Assembly: GCA_036394195.1 (NCBI GenBank)
Contig: DASWFO010000287.1
Coordinates: forward strand, 1-13,946
Origin: DATJPD01 sp036394195
GTDB taxonomy: Bacteria > Pseudomonadota > Alphaproteobacteria > CACIAM-22H2
Direction of reading: 5' to 3'
Length of the DNA stretch: 13,946 nucleotides
In this document: in pieces, positions 7,148 to 13,502 of the stretch
Position numbering within the stretch: the stretch's first letter is position 1
Layout: each line of letters begins with the position of its first letter
Notes under the pieces: generated by a model
Told to the model about the DNA's origin: nothing
What the model saw: only the letters and a program-made list of their open reading frames with translations
Databases searched by the model: none
Translations under genes and position numbers: made by a program

Positions 7148-7444
7148 ATGACCGATGAGCGCGGTTCGGACTTCATTGAGATCGAAAATCCTGCGGCGTC
7201 CGAGGAGCATCTCCTCGAAGATGAAGAGCTTCTGCTCGAAGAAGATGAGGATCGCACGTTCCCGGAACGACCCTGCGGCGATCCAGCCGCCCACGACCGA
7301 CTTTTGTTGAGGCTGCGCCGATATCATCCCGAGGGCCACGACAAGGCCGAGGACACCGGTGCGCCGATGTCGCGCGCCCGGCCGCCCCGGCTCGACACGA
7401 GCCTCACGGGGTCCAGCGCAAGCCTCTGCGCGGATGCCGCGTGA
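7148..7444 (+). CDS. Hypothetical small protein with acidic N-terminal half
   Basis: Unrecognised 98-residue protein. The start is well supported: GAAAGAGG at 7134-7141 lies six bases before the ATG. Residues 8-38 are strongly acidic and contain two in-frame seven-residue units, HLLEDEE (21-27) and LLLEEDE (28-34), encoded by a tandem DNA repeat. The second half is basic and Pro/Arg/Ser-rich without predicted structure, so a frameshift or degraded end is possible. No transmembrane segment or signal peptide is seen. It sits between a cupin gene and another small unrecognised gene on the same strand. A minus-strand frame covers 7097-7510 but lacks family features. Confidence 0.5.
   Translation: MTDERGSDFIEIENPAASEEHLLEDEELLLEEDEDRTFPERPCGDPAAHDRLLLRLRRYHPEGHDKAEDTGAPMSRARPPRLDTSLTGSSASLCADAA
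7208..7249 (+). repeat. Tandem 21-bp repeat inside the acidic small gene
   Basis: Two adjacent 21-base units (7208-7228 and 7229-7249) match at 17 of 21 positions, share the core CTCGAAGA, and stay in frame. They encode HLLEDEE and LLLEEDE. The length is a multiple of three, as expected for duplication within a translated sequence. Confidence 0.6.
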
Positions 7445-7508
7445 CTGTTGCCGGTTCAATGTGTGAGAGGCATCTGCGAAGAGCAGGGCATCGGATTGGC
7501 GGCTGAGC

Positions 7509-7697
7509 ATGGATCAAAAATTCATTCGACGTGCGGCACAAGTCCGCGAGGCGGCGAAATGGGTCTCTGATCACGCCATTCAGGTGCAGATGCTCGAAGC
7601 GGCGCTGTTTTACGACCACCTCGCCATGACCGGCGTCGATGGCGCGGCCGAGCCGGACAGGTCCGCGACCATCGACGATTCTCTCAAGCCGTTTTGA
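7509..7697 (+). CDS. Hypothetical 62-residue protein
   Basis: Unrecognised small protein. Residues 1-40 look helical and amphipathic (FIRRAAQVREAAKWVSDHAI, then QVQMLEAALFYDHLAM), followed by an acidic tail. No membrane segment or metal motif is present. The ribosome binding site is weak (GGCGG at about 7500). A large hairpin begins 14 bp after the stop codon, which fits this being the end of a transcript and supports it as a real gene. It may be co-transcribed with the acidic small gene 64 bp upstream. Confidence 0.5.
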   Translation: MDQKFIRRAAQVREAAKWVSDHAIQVQMLEAALFYDHLAMTGVDGAAEPDRSATIDDSLKPF

Positions 7698-7710
7698 ATC
7701 GTCGGTATCC

Positions 7711-7755
7711 GGCCTCCCTGACCTCCCCGGCCTTCGGGAAGGCGGTCAGGAGGCC
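7711..7755 (+). terminator. Large hairpin after the 62-residue gene
   Basis: GGCCTCCCTGACC (7711-7723) pairs with GGTCAGGAGGCC (7744-7755), giving 12 bp with one bulged C. Inside it, GCCTT (7730-7734) pairs with AAGGC (7739-7743) around loop CGGG. There is no T-run, so it may be a transcript-end hairpin that acts with Rho or stabilises RNA, or a repeat element, rather than a textbook intrinsic terminator. Confidence 0.5.
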
Positions 7756-7866
7756 CGGGGCGGCGGCTGACTGTCGCAACCGACCCTCATGGCCGTCGTG
7801 TTTTCTGCCGCGCGCGCGAGTGACGCGCCGCGGAGGCAGCACGGGCCGCGCAATCACGCCCCACAA

Positions 7867-7872
7867 TTGACA
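7867..7872 (+). promoter_or_regulatory. Possible -35 element TTGACA
   Basis: A perfect TTGACA lies 72 bp before the preferred start of the acyltransferase gene, in a short AT-rich segment. No good -10 is found at 16-18 bp spacing. If it is used, the upstream ATG at 7881 would be too close to the transcription start, which favours translation from 7944. Confidence 0.25.
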
Positions 7873-7943
7873 TATGCTTTATGCCGAAAATGAGGCCTGA
7901 TGGGCACCGAGCCGCACCTGTATTTGAAAGCCGAAGAGTAAGC

Positions 7944-8846
7944 ATGTCTCTAAGCCACGATCTAGAAGCTTTGGCACTCCGCTTAGGTATATCCCTTTCG
8001 CGAACCCTAGGGCCGATCAGAGCCTCCAACGCTGGCGGGCGCGTGATGCGGGCGCTGGGGCCGATGCTGGCCGCATCGCGAACAGCCGATCTCAATCTCC
8101 GGCTGGCGTTGCCGGCGCTGAGCGACGCCGAGCGGCGGGCGGTGATCAGTGGCGTCTGGGAAAATTTCGGCCGAACCGCCGCAGAGCTGCCGCATATTGG
8201 CTCCCTGGAGTGCTGCCCGCGCGGACCCGGCTGGGAGCTGACGGGCATGGAGCATATCGATGCGGTGCGGGAACAGGGCGGGCCAGCGATCTTCTTTTCC
8301 GCTCATCTGGCCAACTGGGAATTGATCGGTCCCGCGGTTGCCGCGCGCGGTGTTCACATGGGGGGCTTCTATCGCGCTCCGTCGAATTCCCAAGCCGACG
8401 CGATCATCCACGGCTTGCGCCGCGAGGCACGCCCCGATGGTCAGGTGCCGATGTTCGCGAAAGGCGCCGTTGGCGGGCGCGAAGCCATAGCCCATTTAGC
8501 GGCCGGCGGATTTCTCGGGATGATGATGGATCAGAAGATGAATGACGGCATCGCGGTCGAATTTTTCGGGCGAGCGGCGATGACGGCGCCCGCCCTTGCC
8601 CGGTTTGCGCTGCGGTTCGCCTGCCCGGTGATCCCCATCCACGTCGAACGCCTCGGCCCGGCGCGGTTCCGCGTTGTCTGCGAAGCGCCATTGGCCGCCC
8701 CCACCGCCGACGATCGCACGGAATACATTCACGAGATGACGCGAGCGGTGAACCGAACCATGGAACAATGGATCCGGGCGGAGCCGCAGTCGTGGCTGTG
8801 GCTGCATCGGCGGTGGCCCCAGCATGCCGCCACCGGGGTGCACTAG
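7944..8846 (+). CDS. LpxL/HtrB-like lysophospholipid acyltransferase
   Basis: A 300-residue member of the LpxL/LpxM acyltransferase family, which transfers fatty acyl chains from acyl carrier protein to lipid A or related lipids at the inner membrane. The catalytic HX4E motif is His121-Glu126 (SAHLANWEL). Other family blocks are GFYRAPSN (141-148), GMMMDQKMNDG (192-202), FFGRAAMTAPALARFA (207-222) and WLWLHRRWP (284-292). The usual N-terminal membrane anchor is weak. The ATG at 7944 has GAAGAG (7933-7938) five bases upstream; an in-frame ATG at 7881 would add 21 residues of unlikely sequence. No lipid A genes adjoin it, so it could acylate lipid A or another glycolipid. It is followed by a convergent inverted repeat. 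Confidence 0.88.
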   Translation: MSLSHDLEALALRLGISLSRTLGPIRASNAGGRVMRALGPMLAASRTADLNLRLALPALSDAERRAVISGVWENFGRTAAELPHIGSLECCPRGPGWELTGMEHIDAVREQGGPAIFFSAHLANWELIGPAVAARGVHMGGFYRAPSNSQADAIIHGLRREARPDGQVPMFAKGAVGGREAIAHLAAGGFLGMMMDQKMNDGIAVEFFGRAAMTAPALARFALRFACPVIPIHVERLGPARFRVVCEAPLAAPTADDRTEYIHEMTRAVNRTMEQWIRAEPQSWLWLHRRWPQHAATGVH

Positions 8847-8860
8847 CCTCTAGGGAAACA

Positions 8861-8923
8861 GCGGGCGAGCGCGAGGTCTGCGGCGAGGAACACACCCGTC
8901 AGGGGAGCCCCGCGCCCGCCCGC
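8861..8923. terminator. Long-loop inverted repeat in a convergent intergenic region
   Basis: Arms 8861-8873 and 8911-8923 are complementary at 12 of 13 positions (GCGGGCG then GCGCG in the left arm) and are separated by 37 bases. They lie between the acyltransferase gene on plus and genes on minus, a position suited to a two-way transcription barrier. No T-run follows on either side, so termination is inferred from position only. Confidence 0.35.
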
Positions 8924-8926
8924 ATG

Positions 8927-9058
8927 TCACTCGGCCGCCGCCCGGGCGGTTTCCTCGGCGAGCCCGCGCTCGACCACGCGGCGCATGTGGATGCGCGCGG
9001 CGTCATTCTGGATATCCACCAGACCCGCGACGGCGGCTTTTCGCTGCGCCTCTTCCAT
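8927..9058 (-). CDS. Possible 43-residue helical protein downstream of the kinase
   Basis: An unrecognised minus-strand frame of 43 codons beginning MEEAQRKAAVAGLVDIQNDA and ending ETARAAAE. Composition is that of a regular charged helix, unlike the Arg/Pro-rich shadow frames around it. GGGGTGAGG lies just before the ATG and could serve as a ribosome binding site. It starts 65 bp after the histidine kinase stop on the same strand and may share its transcript. No domain, membrane segment or cysteine is present. The short length makes chance possible. Confidence 0.4.
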   Translation of the reverse strand: MEEAQRKAAVAGLVDIQNDAARIHMRRVVERGLAEETARAAAE

Positions 9059-9123
9059 GGCCTCACCCCGGAGACCGAGACGCGTCGCGCGACATTCAAC
9101 GGCGGTCGTCCCGGTGGTTCCCT

Positions 9124-10734
9124 CTAGGACGCACGCGGGGACATCGCGCCGTCGGCGAGCAGGCTGAATTGAAACACGGCGCCCTCCGGACTGTTCGACG
9201 TAACCCATAGCCGCCCATCGTGGGCCTCGATGATCGAGCGGCAGATCGACAGGCCCATCCCCATGCCGTCGGATTTGGTCGTGAACAGCGGGCTGAAGAT
9301 CCGATCGACGTCGTGCGCGCCGATTCCCGGTCCCGTGTCGGCGACCGAGACCATGACGCCGGCGCCATCGTGGACCTCGGACGTCAGCCGCAGGAGCCGT
9401 GACCCCTCCCTGGCGGCCATCGCATCGATCGCGTTCATGATGAGGTTCAGGAGCACCTGCTGCAGCTGGATTGGATCGCCTTTGACGCGCGGCAGCGGTT
9501 CGTTCAGCTCGACGTCGACGACTATTCGGTGCTTTTGCAAATCGCCGCGCGCCAGGACGAGGGCTTCCCCGATGAGCTCGTTGATATCGAGAGCCGACCA
9601 GTTGCGTATGTCCTTCTTGAAGATCGCCCGGATGCTGCCGATGACGGCGCCCGCGCGGTGGCCGGCCGAGACGACCTGCTGGAACGCGGCCTTCGCTTCC
9701 GCGAGATCGGGCGCCGGACGATCCAGCCAACGGAGGCCTGCATCGGCGCTGGTGATCATCCCCGACAACGGCTGTTTGATTTCATGGGCAATCGTGGCTG
9801 CGATGGCGTCACCGGTCATCAGCCGCGCCTCGCGTTCGCGGCGCTGGGCGATTACCGCGCGGAGCAGCCGCGCGTACAGGGTCGTGATCTCGTACAGCAG
9901 GACAACCAGGACGAGGCTGCCGGACACGACCCCACAGACCCGGCCGGCATACCACCCGACGCTGTAGCGGGCCGGTACGGGAAACGAGATCAGACAGATC
10001 TCGATAACCGACACGCACATCACCACCATCAGCCACAGATCGAGCACCGAACGCCGCCGGATCCAGAGCACGATGAGCGCAAGCACGCCCGACAGCACGA
10101 CGACCCCCGCGGCATAATCCCAGAGGACGGAAAGGTGGACCGTATCGAGCATGATTCGGGGCAACAGCGGATCGCCCACCGTCACCAGAAACGTCGCTGC
10201 ACCGACGACGGCAGCGGTGATGGCCACGCTCGACAGGATGGCCGCGCCGACGGAGCCCTGCCACAACCGTTTGGTCGGATCGCCGTCCTTCAATAAGGCG
10301 TAGGCGATGACGAACATGGGAAAACCAGCGTGCCACAGAATGTAAAGCCAGACCGTGCTTTGAAGGCCGGCGCCAAGCAGGCCGGTTGGCGCCAGCACAC
10401 CCGGAAACGTCAACATCCACGGGATCAGGATGAGCGCGGTGAAGACATATCCACTCCCGATCACGAGCAGGGCCGGCGACCGCAAGATGGAGAACTGGGC
10501 AAACAGCAGGACTGCGGTGATCGAATCGTTCACGAACATCGCCGTGGCGTAGGCCGGCACGAAGGCATCGATCCGCGCCAGCTGGACGGTCGAGAGCGGG
10601 CCCGTGATGAAAACGGCGACCGCCAGGACCACCAGCACGACGGCAAGGGCCAGCCGCCGCTGCGCCGGGCCGGGCGACAAGCTCGACAGGATGAACGGCT
10701 GTTCTTCCGGGTCGACGGAAGCCGTCTTCAGCAT
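9124..10734 (-). CDS. MASE4-domain membrane sensor histidine kinase
   Basis: A 536-residue membrane sensor kinase. Residues about 27-285 form several transmembrane helices with MASE4 hallmarks, including FVPAYATAMFVNDSITAVLL (58-77), GYVFTALILIPWMLTFPG (95-112) and GLLGAGLQSTVWLYILWHAG (118-137). The kinase core follows: H-box IAHEIKQPLSG (315-325) with phospho-acceptor His317, N-box NLIMNAIDAM (430-439), G1 box VADTGPGIG (464-472), F-box IFSPLFTTK (479-487) and G2 GMGMGLSI (490-497). GGAGGG eight bases before the ATG at 10734 decides the start, although the frame is open to 11016 and would overlap fliL. No response regulator is encoded nearby, so it is an orphan here. The ligand of MASE4 domains is unknown to me. 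Confidence 0.9.
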   Translation of the reverse strand: MLKTASVDPEEQPFILSSLSPGPAQRRLALAVVLVVLAVAVFITGPLSTVQLARIDAFVPAYATAMFVNDSITAVLLFAQFSILRSPALLVIGSGYVFTALILIPWMLTFPGVLAPTGLLGAGLQSTVWLYILWHAGFPMFVIAYALLKDGDPTKRLWQGSVGAAILSSVAITAAVVGAATFLVTVGDPLLPRIMLDTVHLSVLWDYAAGVVVLSGVLALIVLWIRRRSVLDLWLMVVMCVSVIEICLISFPVPARYSVGWYAGRVCGVVSGSLVLVVLLYEITTLYARLLRAVIAQRREREARLMTGDAIAATIAHEIKQPLSGMITSADAGLRWLDRPAPDLAEAKAAFQQVVSAGHRAGAVIGSIRAIFKKDIRNWSALDINELIGEALVLARGDLQKHRIVVDVELNEPLPRVKGDPIQLQQVLLNLIMNAIDAMAAREGSRLLRLTSEVHDGAGVMVSVADTGPGIGAHDVDRIFSPLFTTKSDGMGMGLSICRSIIEAHDGRLWVTSNSPEGAVFQFSLLADGAMSPRAS

Positions 10735-10911
10735 CGAGTGACCCTCCGCCGCGGACGGAAGCACGGCCTGACGCTTATACCGCTGAGCCGGCCTCATCAG
10801 GGCCATTTGCCTGAGTCGGCCGCATTCTGCCGCTTGGGCCAAGGGGTGACAACGAGCAAAGGCCCGGAGACCGGCGCGCCGCCAGCCGGCGATAGCCTTG
10901 ACACGCGAGAT

Positions 10912-10933
10912 CGGATACCGTCGCCGGTATCCG
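10912..10933. promoter_or_regulatory. Near-perfect palindrome upstream of fliL
   Basis: CGGATACCG (10912-10920) and CGGTATCCG (10925-10933) form perfect 9-bp arms around TCGC. It lies 25 bp before the fliL GTG and 8 bp after a TTGACA hexamer (10898-10903) that has no good -10 partner. It could be an operator in the divergent kinase/fliL region or, if transcribed, a stable hairpin in the fliL leader. The sequence does not decide between these. Confidence 0.55.
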
Positions 10934-10958
10934 TTGAATCTCATTCTGGGCTGGGACG

Positions 10959-11456
10959 GTGGCAAAGGAACAAGCAGCACCGGCCGCAGCACCAGCAGAG
11001 GCCGCCGCCCGACCAAAAGGGCGGTCCAAAAAGCTGCTGCTGATCGTGATCGCAGTTCTCGTAGCGGTGCTGGCGGGCGGCGGGACGTATTTCTTGTTCT
11101 TCAAAAAAAAGAAGGAAGAGGCCCACGTCGAGGAACCGCAGCCGGCGAAGACCTTCGTCTATTACAACCTGCCCGGATTTGTGGTGAACCTGCCGGCAAC
11201 CGCCGGCCGGACCAGTTTTCTCAAGCTAGCCTTAAGCCTCGAGCTCGACAGCGCCGCAGATGTCGCATCCGTGCAGGCGGTGATGCCGCGCATCGTTGAC
11301 AATGTGCAAACCTATCTGCGCGAGTTGCGGCCGGACGACCTGAGGGGGACGGCCGGGCTGTCCCGGCTCCGCAAAGAACTGCTCGCGCGCGTCACCGCAG
11401 CGGCCCCTCTGGCCAAAGTCAACGATGTCCTGCTCCAGGAACTCCTGCTTCAGTAA
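10959..11456 (+). CDS. fliL: Flagellar basal body-associated protein FliL
   Basis: A 165-residue bitopic inner-membrane protein that surrounds or supports the flagellar stator and affects torque and motility. It has a short Ala/Pro-rich cytoplasmic N-terminus, a transmembrane helix at 26-48 (LLLIVIAVLVAVLAGGGTYF within it), a basic KKKK stretch, and the periplasmic FliL domain with VYYNLPGFVVNLPATAG (67-83), FLKLALSLEL (87-96) and the typical C-terminal end VNDVLLQELLLQ (154-165). GTG at 10959 gives the family length; the ribosome binding site is modest. A run of eight A bases (11103-11110) encodes part of the lysine stretch. No flagellar gene adjoins it, which is unusual because fliL normally lies beside fliM or other basal body genes. 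Confidence 0.88.
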   Translation: MAKEQAAPAAAPAEAAARPKGRSKKLLLIVIAVLVAVLAGGGTYFLFFKKKKEEAHVEEPQPAKTFVYYNLPGFVVNLPATAGRTSFLKLALSLELDSAADVASVQAVMPRIVDNVQTYLRELRPDDLRGTAGLSRLRKELLARVTAAAPLAKVNDVLLQELLLQ

Positions 11457-11506
11457 GCTCGCCGTAGCTCTTGGCACGCCTCAGACCTGCCGCGCCGTTC
11501 GACTGA

Positions 11507-11569
11507 GGTCCGAAAGTCGGGCCAAAGCGAGCGTCGGCCAGGGTCGGCTCGCCCGTCTCGATATGAGAC
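11507..11569 (+). ncRNA. Three consecutive hairpins ahead of the fliL terminator
   Basis: Non-overlapping stems follow one another: GGTCCGA/TCGGGCC (11507-11523, one G-U pair), GCGAGC/GCTCGC (11527-11552, 14-base loop) and GTCTC/GAGAC (11555-11569, loop GATAT). They run straight into the terminator stem that starts at 11570. Such an array downstream of a coding gene is what a structured 3' untranslated region or a 3'-derived small RNA looks like. A weak -35-like TTGGCA occurs at 11471-11476 without a clear -10. The stems are seen; that they form a stable RNA is inference. Confidence 0.35.
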
Positions 11570-11605
11570 AGCGTCCGCCAAGAGCTTGCCGGGCGGGCGT
11601 TTTTC
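11570..11605 (+). terminator. Intrinsic terminator downstream of fliL
   Basis: AGCGTCCGCC (11570-11579) pairs with GGCGGGCGTT (11592-11601), giving ten pairs, two of them G-U, around a 12-base loop. It is followed directly by a T-run (11600-11604). This is a standard Rho-independent terminator, about 115 bp after the fliL stop and before the ABC transporter promoter region. Confidence 0.7.
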
Positions 11606-11651
11606 CGGCTCCGCCCGGCTTCCGCAAGGCTCGCCCCTGAACCGGTGCACG

Positions 11652-11660
11652 TGCTATGAT
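11652..11660 (+). promoter_or_regulatory. Extended -10 promoter candidate for the lipid exporter gene
   Basis: TGCTATGAT fits the extended -10 pattern TG-N-TATNAT, with the hexamer at 11655-11660. No recognisable -35 lies 17 bp upstream, which extended -10 promoters tolerate. Transcription would begin near 11667, leaving a leader of about 26 bases before the TTG at 11693. Confidence 0.4.
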
Positions 11661-11692
11661 TCCGGGGTGATTCCGCAAACGGATACAAGCCC

Positions 11693-13489
11693 TTGACCGG
11701 TCCAGCCCTGCCGACCGGCGACACCCGCACATCAGCCCTGGTGCGCCGCCTGGTGACCGGCTATCTGCGGCCGCATATGGCCGTCATCGTGCTCGGCATC
11801 GTGGCGATGGGCATCGCCGCCGCGGCGACGGCGATCAATGCCTGGCTGATGCAGCCGGTCCTCGACGACGTGTTCCTGCGCCGCGATCCGACCATGCTCT
11901 ACCTGGTGCCGATCGCGGTGATCGTGTCGGCCTTCGTCAAAGGCGTCGGCACGTATGGGCAATCGATGATGATGACGCGGGTCGGCCAGCGCATCCTCTC
12001 ATCCCTGCAGGCCGAGCTCTTCGCGCATCTGATGCGCGCCGACCTCGCCTTCTTCCACGACACGCCGACCGGCGGGCTGATCTCGCGCTTCACCAGCGAC
12101 GTGTGGCTGATGCGGAACGCCGTGACCCAGTCCCTGACCGGCATGGCCAAGGATTCGCTGACCGTCGTGTTCCTGGTGGCGCTCATGTTCTATCAGGACT
12201 GGGAGATGGCGCTGATCGCGTTCATCGCCTTCCCGCTCGCCATCTTCCCGATCCTGCGCATCGGCCGGCGCCTGCGCAAGGTATCGACCACCACGCAAAG
12301 CGAGATCGGCACCCTGTCGTCGCTCCTCGAAGAGACCTTCCAAGGGGCGCGTCACGTCAAGGCCTACGGCATGGAGGAGTACGAGACGCGCCGCGCCACG
12401 GCGGTGATCGAGAATCTCTACCACCTGATCATGAAGGCGACGCGCACGCGCTCGGCCACGCACCCGATCATGGAGACGCTGGGCAGCATCGCCGTGGCGC
12501 TGGTCATCTTCTATGGCGGCAGCCGGGTCATCACCGGCGCCACCACGCCCGGCGTGTTCTTCTCCTTCATCACCGCCCTGCTGCTCGCCTACCAGCCGGT
12601 GAAGAACCTCGCCAACCTGAACGCCAACCTCCAGGAGGGCCTGGCGGCGGCGGCGCGCGTGTTCGCCTTGCTCGACCTCGCCCCGCAGATCCGCGACCGG
12701 CCGGGCGTCCGGCCGCTGCCCGCCGGGCCGGGCGAGGTCCGCTTCGAGGATGTGCAGTTCAGCTACGACCCGGCGAAGCCGGCACTGCACGGAATCTCGC
12801 TGGTCGTGCCGTCCGGCCGCACCGTGGCCCTGGTCGGTCCCTCGGGCGGCGGCAAGACCACGCTGCTGAACCTGATCCCGCGCTTCTACGATGTGGGACG
12901 CGGCCGCGTGACGGTCGACGGGATCGACGTGCGCGATGCGACTCTCGCCTCCTTGCGCGCCCGCATCGCCATCGTCAGCCAGGAAGTCAGCCTGTTCCAC
13001 GACACCGTCCGCGCCAATATCGCCTATGGCCGGCCCGACGCGTCGGACGCCGAGCTCCGCCGGGCGGCTGAGCTCGCCGGTGCCGCCGATTTCATCGACG
13101 GCCTGCCGCTGGGCTATGACACGCTGGTCGGCGAGCGCGGCACCAAGCTCTCGGGCGGCCAGCGCCAGCGCATCGCGATCGCGCGCGCCCTGCTGAAGAA
13201 CGCGCCGATCCTGCTGCTCGACGAGGCAACCTCCTCCCTCGACAACGAGTCCGAGCGCGTCGTCCAGGCCGCCCTCACCACCTTGATGGAAGGCCGCACG
13301 ACGCTGGTCGTGGCCCACCGCCTGTCGACCATTGCCGACGCCGATCTGATCTACGTCATCGAGGACGGCCGGGTGATCGAGCAGGGCCGCCACGCCGAGC
13401 TGATCGCCCGCGGCCGGACCTATGCCCGGCTGTACGCGCTGCAGGCCGGCGAGACCGGCGCCGTCGAGGGGGCCCGGGCGCGTGCCTAG
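11693..13489 (+). CDS. msbA: MsbA-type lipid A export ABC transporter
   Basis: A 598-residue half-transporter of the ABCB family, acting as a homodimer to flip lipid A-core across the inner membrane with ATP. Six transmembrane helices occupy about 25-310. The nucleotide-binding domain follows with Walker A GPSGGGKTT (382-390), Q-loop Gln430, signature LSGGQ (486-490), Walker B ILLLDE (506-511) and switch His542. Order and length match MsbA. TTG at 11693 is used; no better start lies upstream in frame, and the ribosome binding site is weak. A DUF374 acyltransferase gene follows after 13 bp, a pairing common in alphaproteobacterial lipopolysaccharide clusters and supporting lipid A rather than drug export. 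General lipid or drug transport cannot be excluded. Confidence 0.88.
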   Translation: MTGPALPTGDTRTSALVRRLVTGYLRPHMAVIVLGIVAMGIAAAATAINAWLMQPVLDDVFLRRDPTMLYLVPIAVIVSAFVKGVGTYGQSMMMTRVGQRILSSLQAELFAHLMRADLAFFHDTPTGGLISRFTSDVWLMRNAVTQSLTGMAKDSLTVVFLVALMFYQDWEMALIAFIAFPLAIFPILRIGRRLRKVSTTTQSEIGTLSSLLEETFQGARHVKAYGMEEYETRRATAVIENLYHLIMKATRTRSATHPIMETLGSIAVALVIFYGGSRVITGATTPGVFFSFITALLLAYQPVKNLANLNANLQEGLAAAARVFALLDLAPQIRDRPGVRPLPAGPGEVRFEDVQFSYDPAKPALHGISLVVPSGRTVALVGPSGGGKTTLLNLIPRFYDVGRGRVTVDGIDVRDATLASLRARIAIVSQEVSLFHDTVRANIAYGRPDASDAELRRAAELAGAADFIDGLPLGYDTLVGERGTKLSGGQRQRIAIARALLKNAPILLLDEATSSLDNESERVVQAALTTLMEGRTTLVVAHRLSTIADADLIYVIEDGRVIEQGRHAELIARGRTYARLYALQAGETGAVEGARARA

Positions 13490-13502
13490 TCCGTAGCCGC
13501 CC

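Noticed and set aside
7097..7510. 137-residue minus-strand frame opposite the acidic small gene
   Set aside because: No ribosome binding site or domain was seen, and the plus-strand frame has a well-placed ribosome binding site and an in-frame repeat.
10735..11016. N-terminal extension of the histidine kinase to 630 residues
   Set aside because: The extension would overlap fliL, has low-quality Arg-rich composition, and lacks a ribosome binding site, whereas the ATG at 10734 has a strong GGAGGG upstream.
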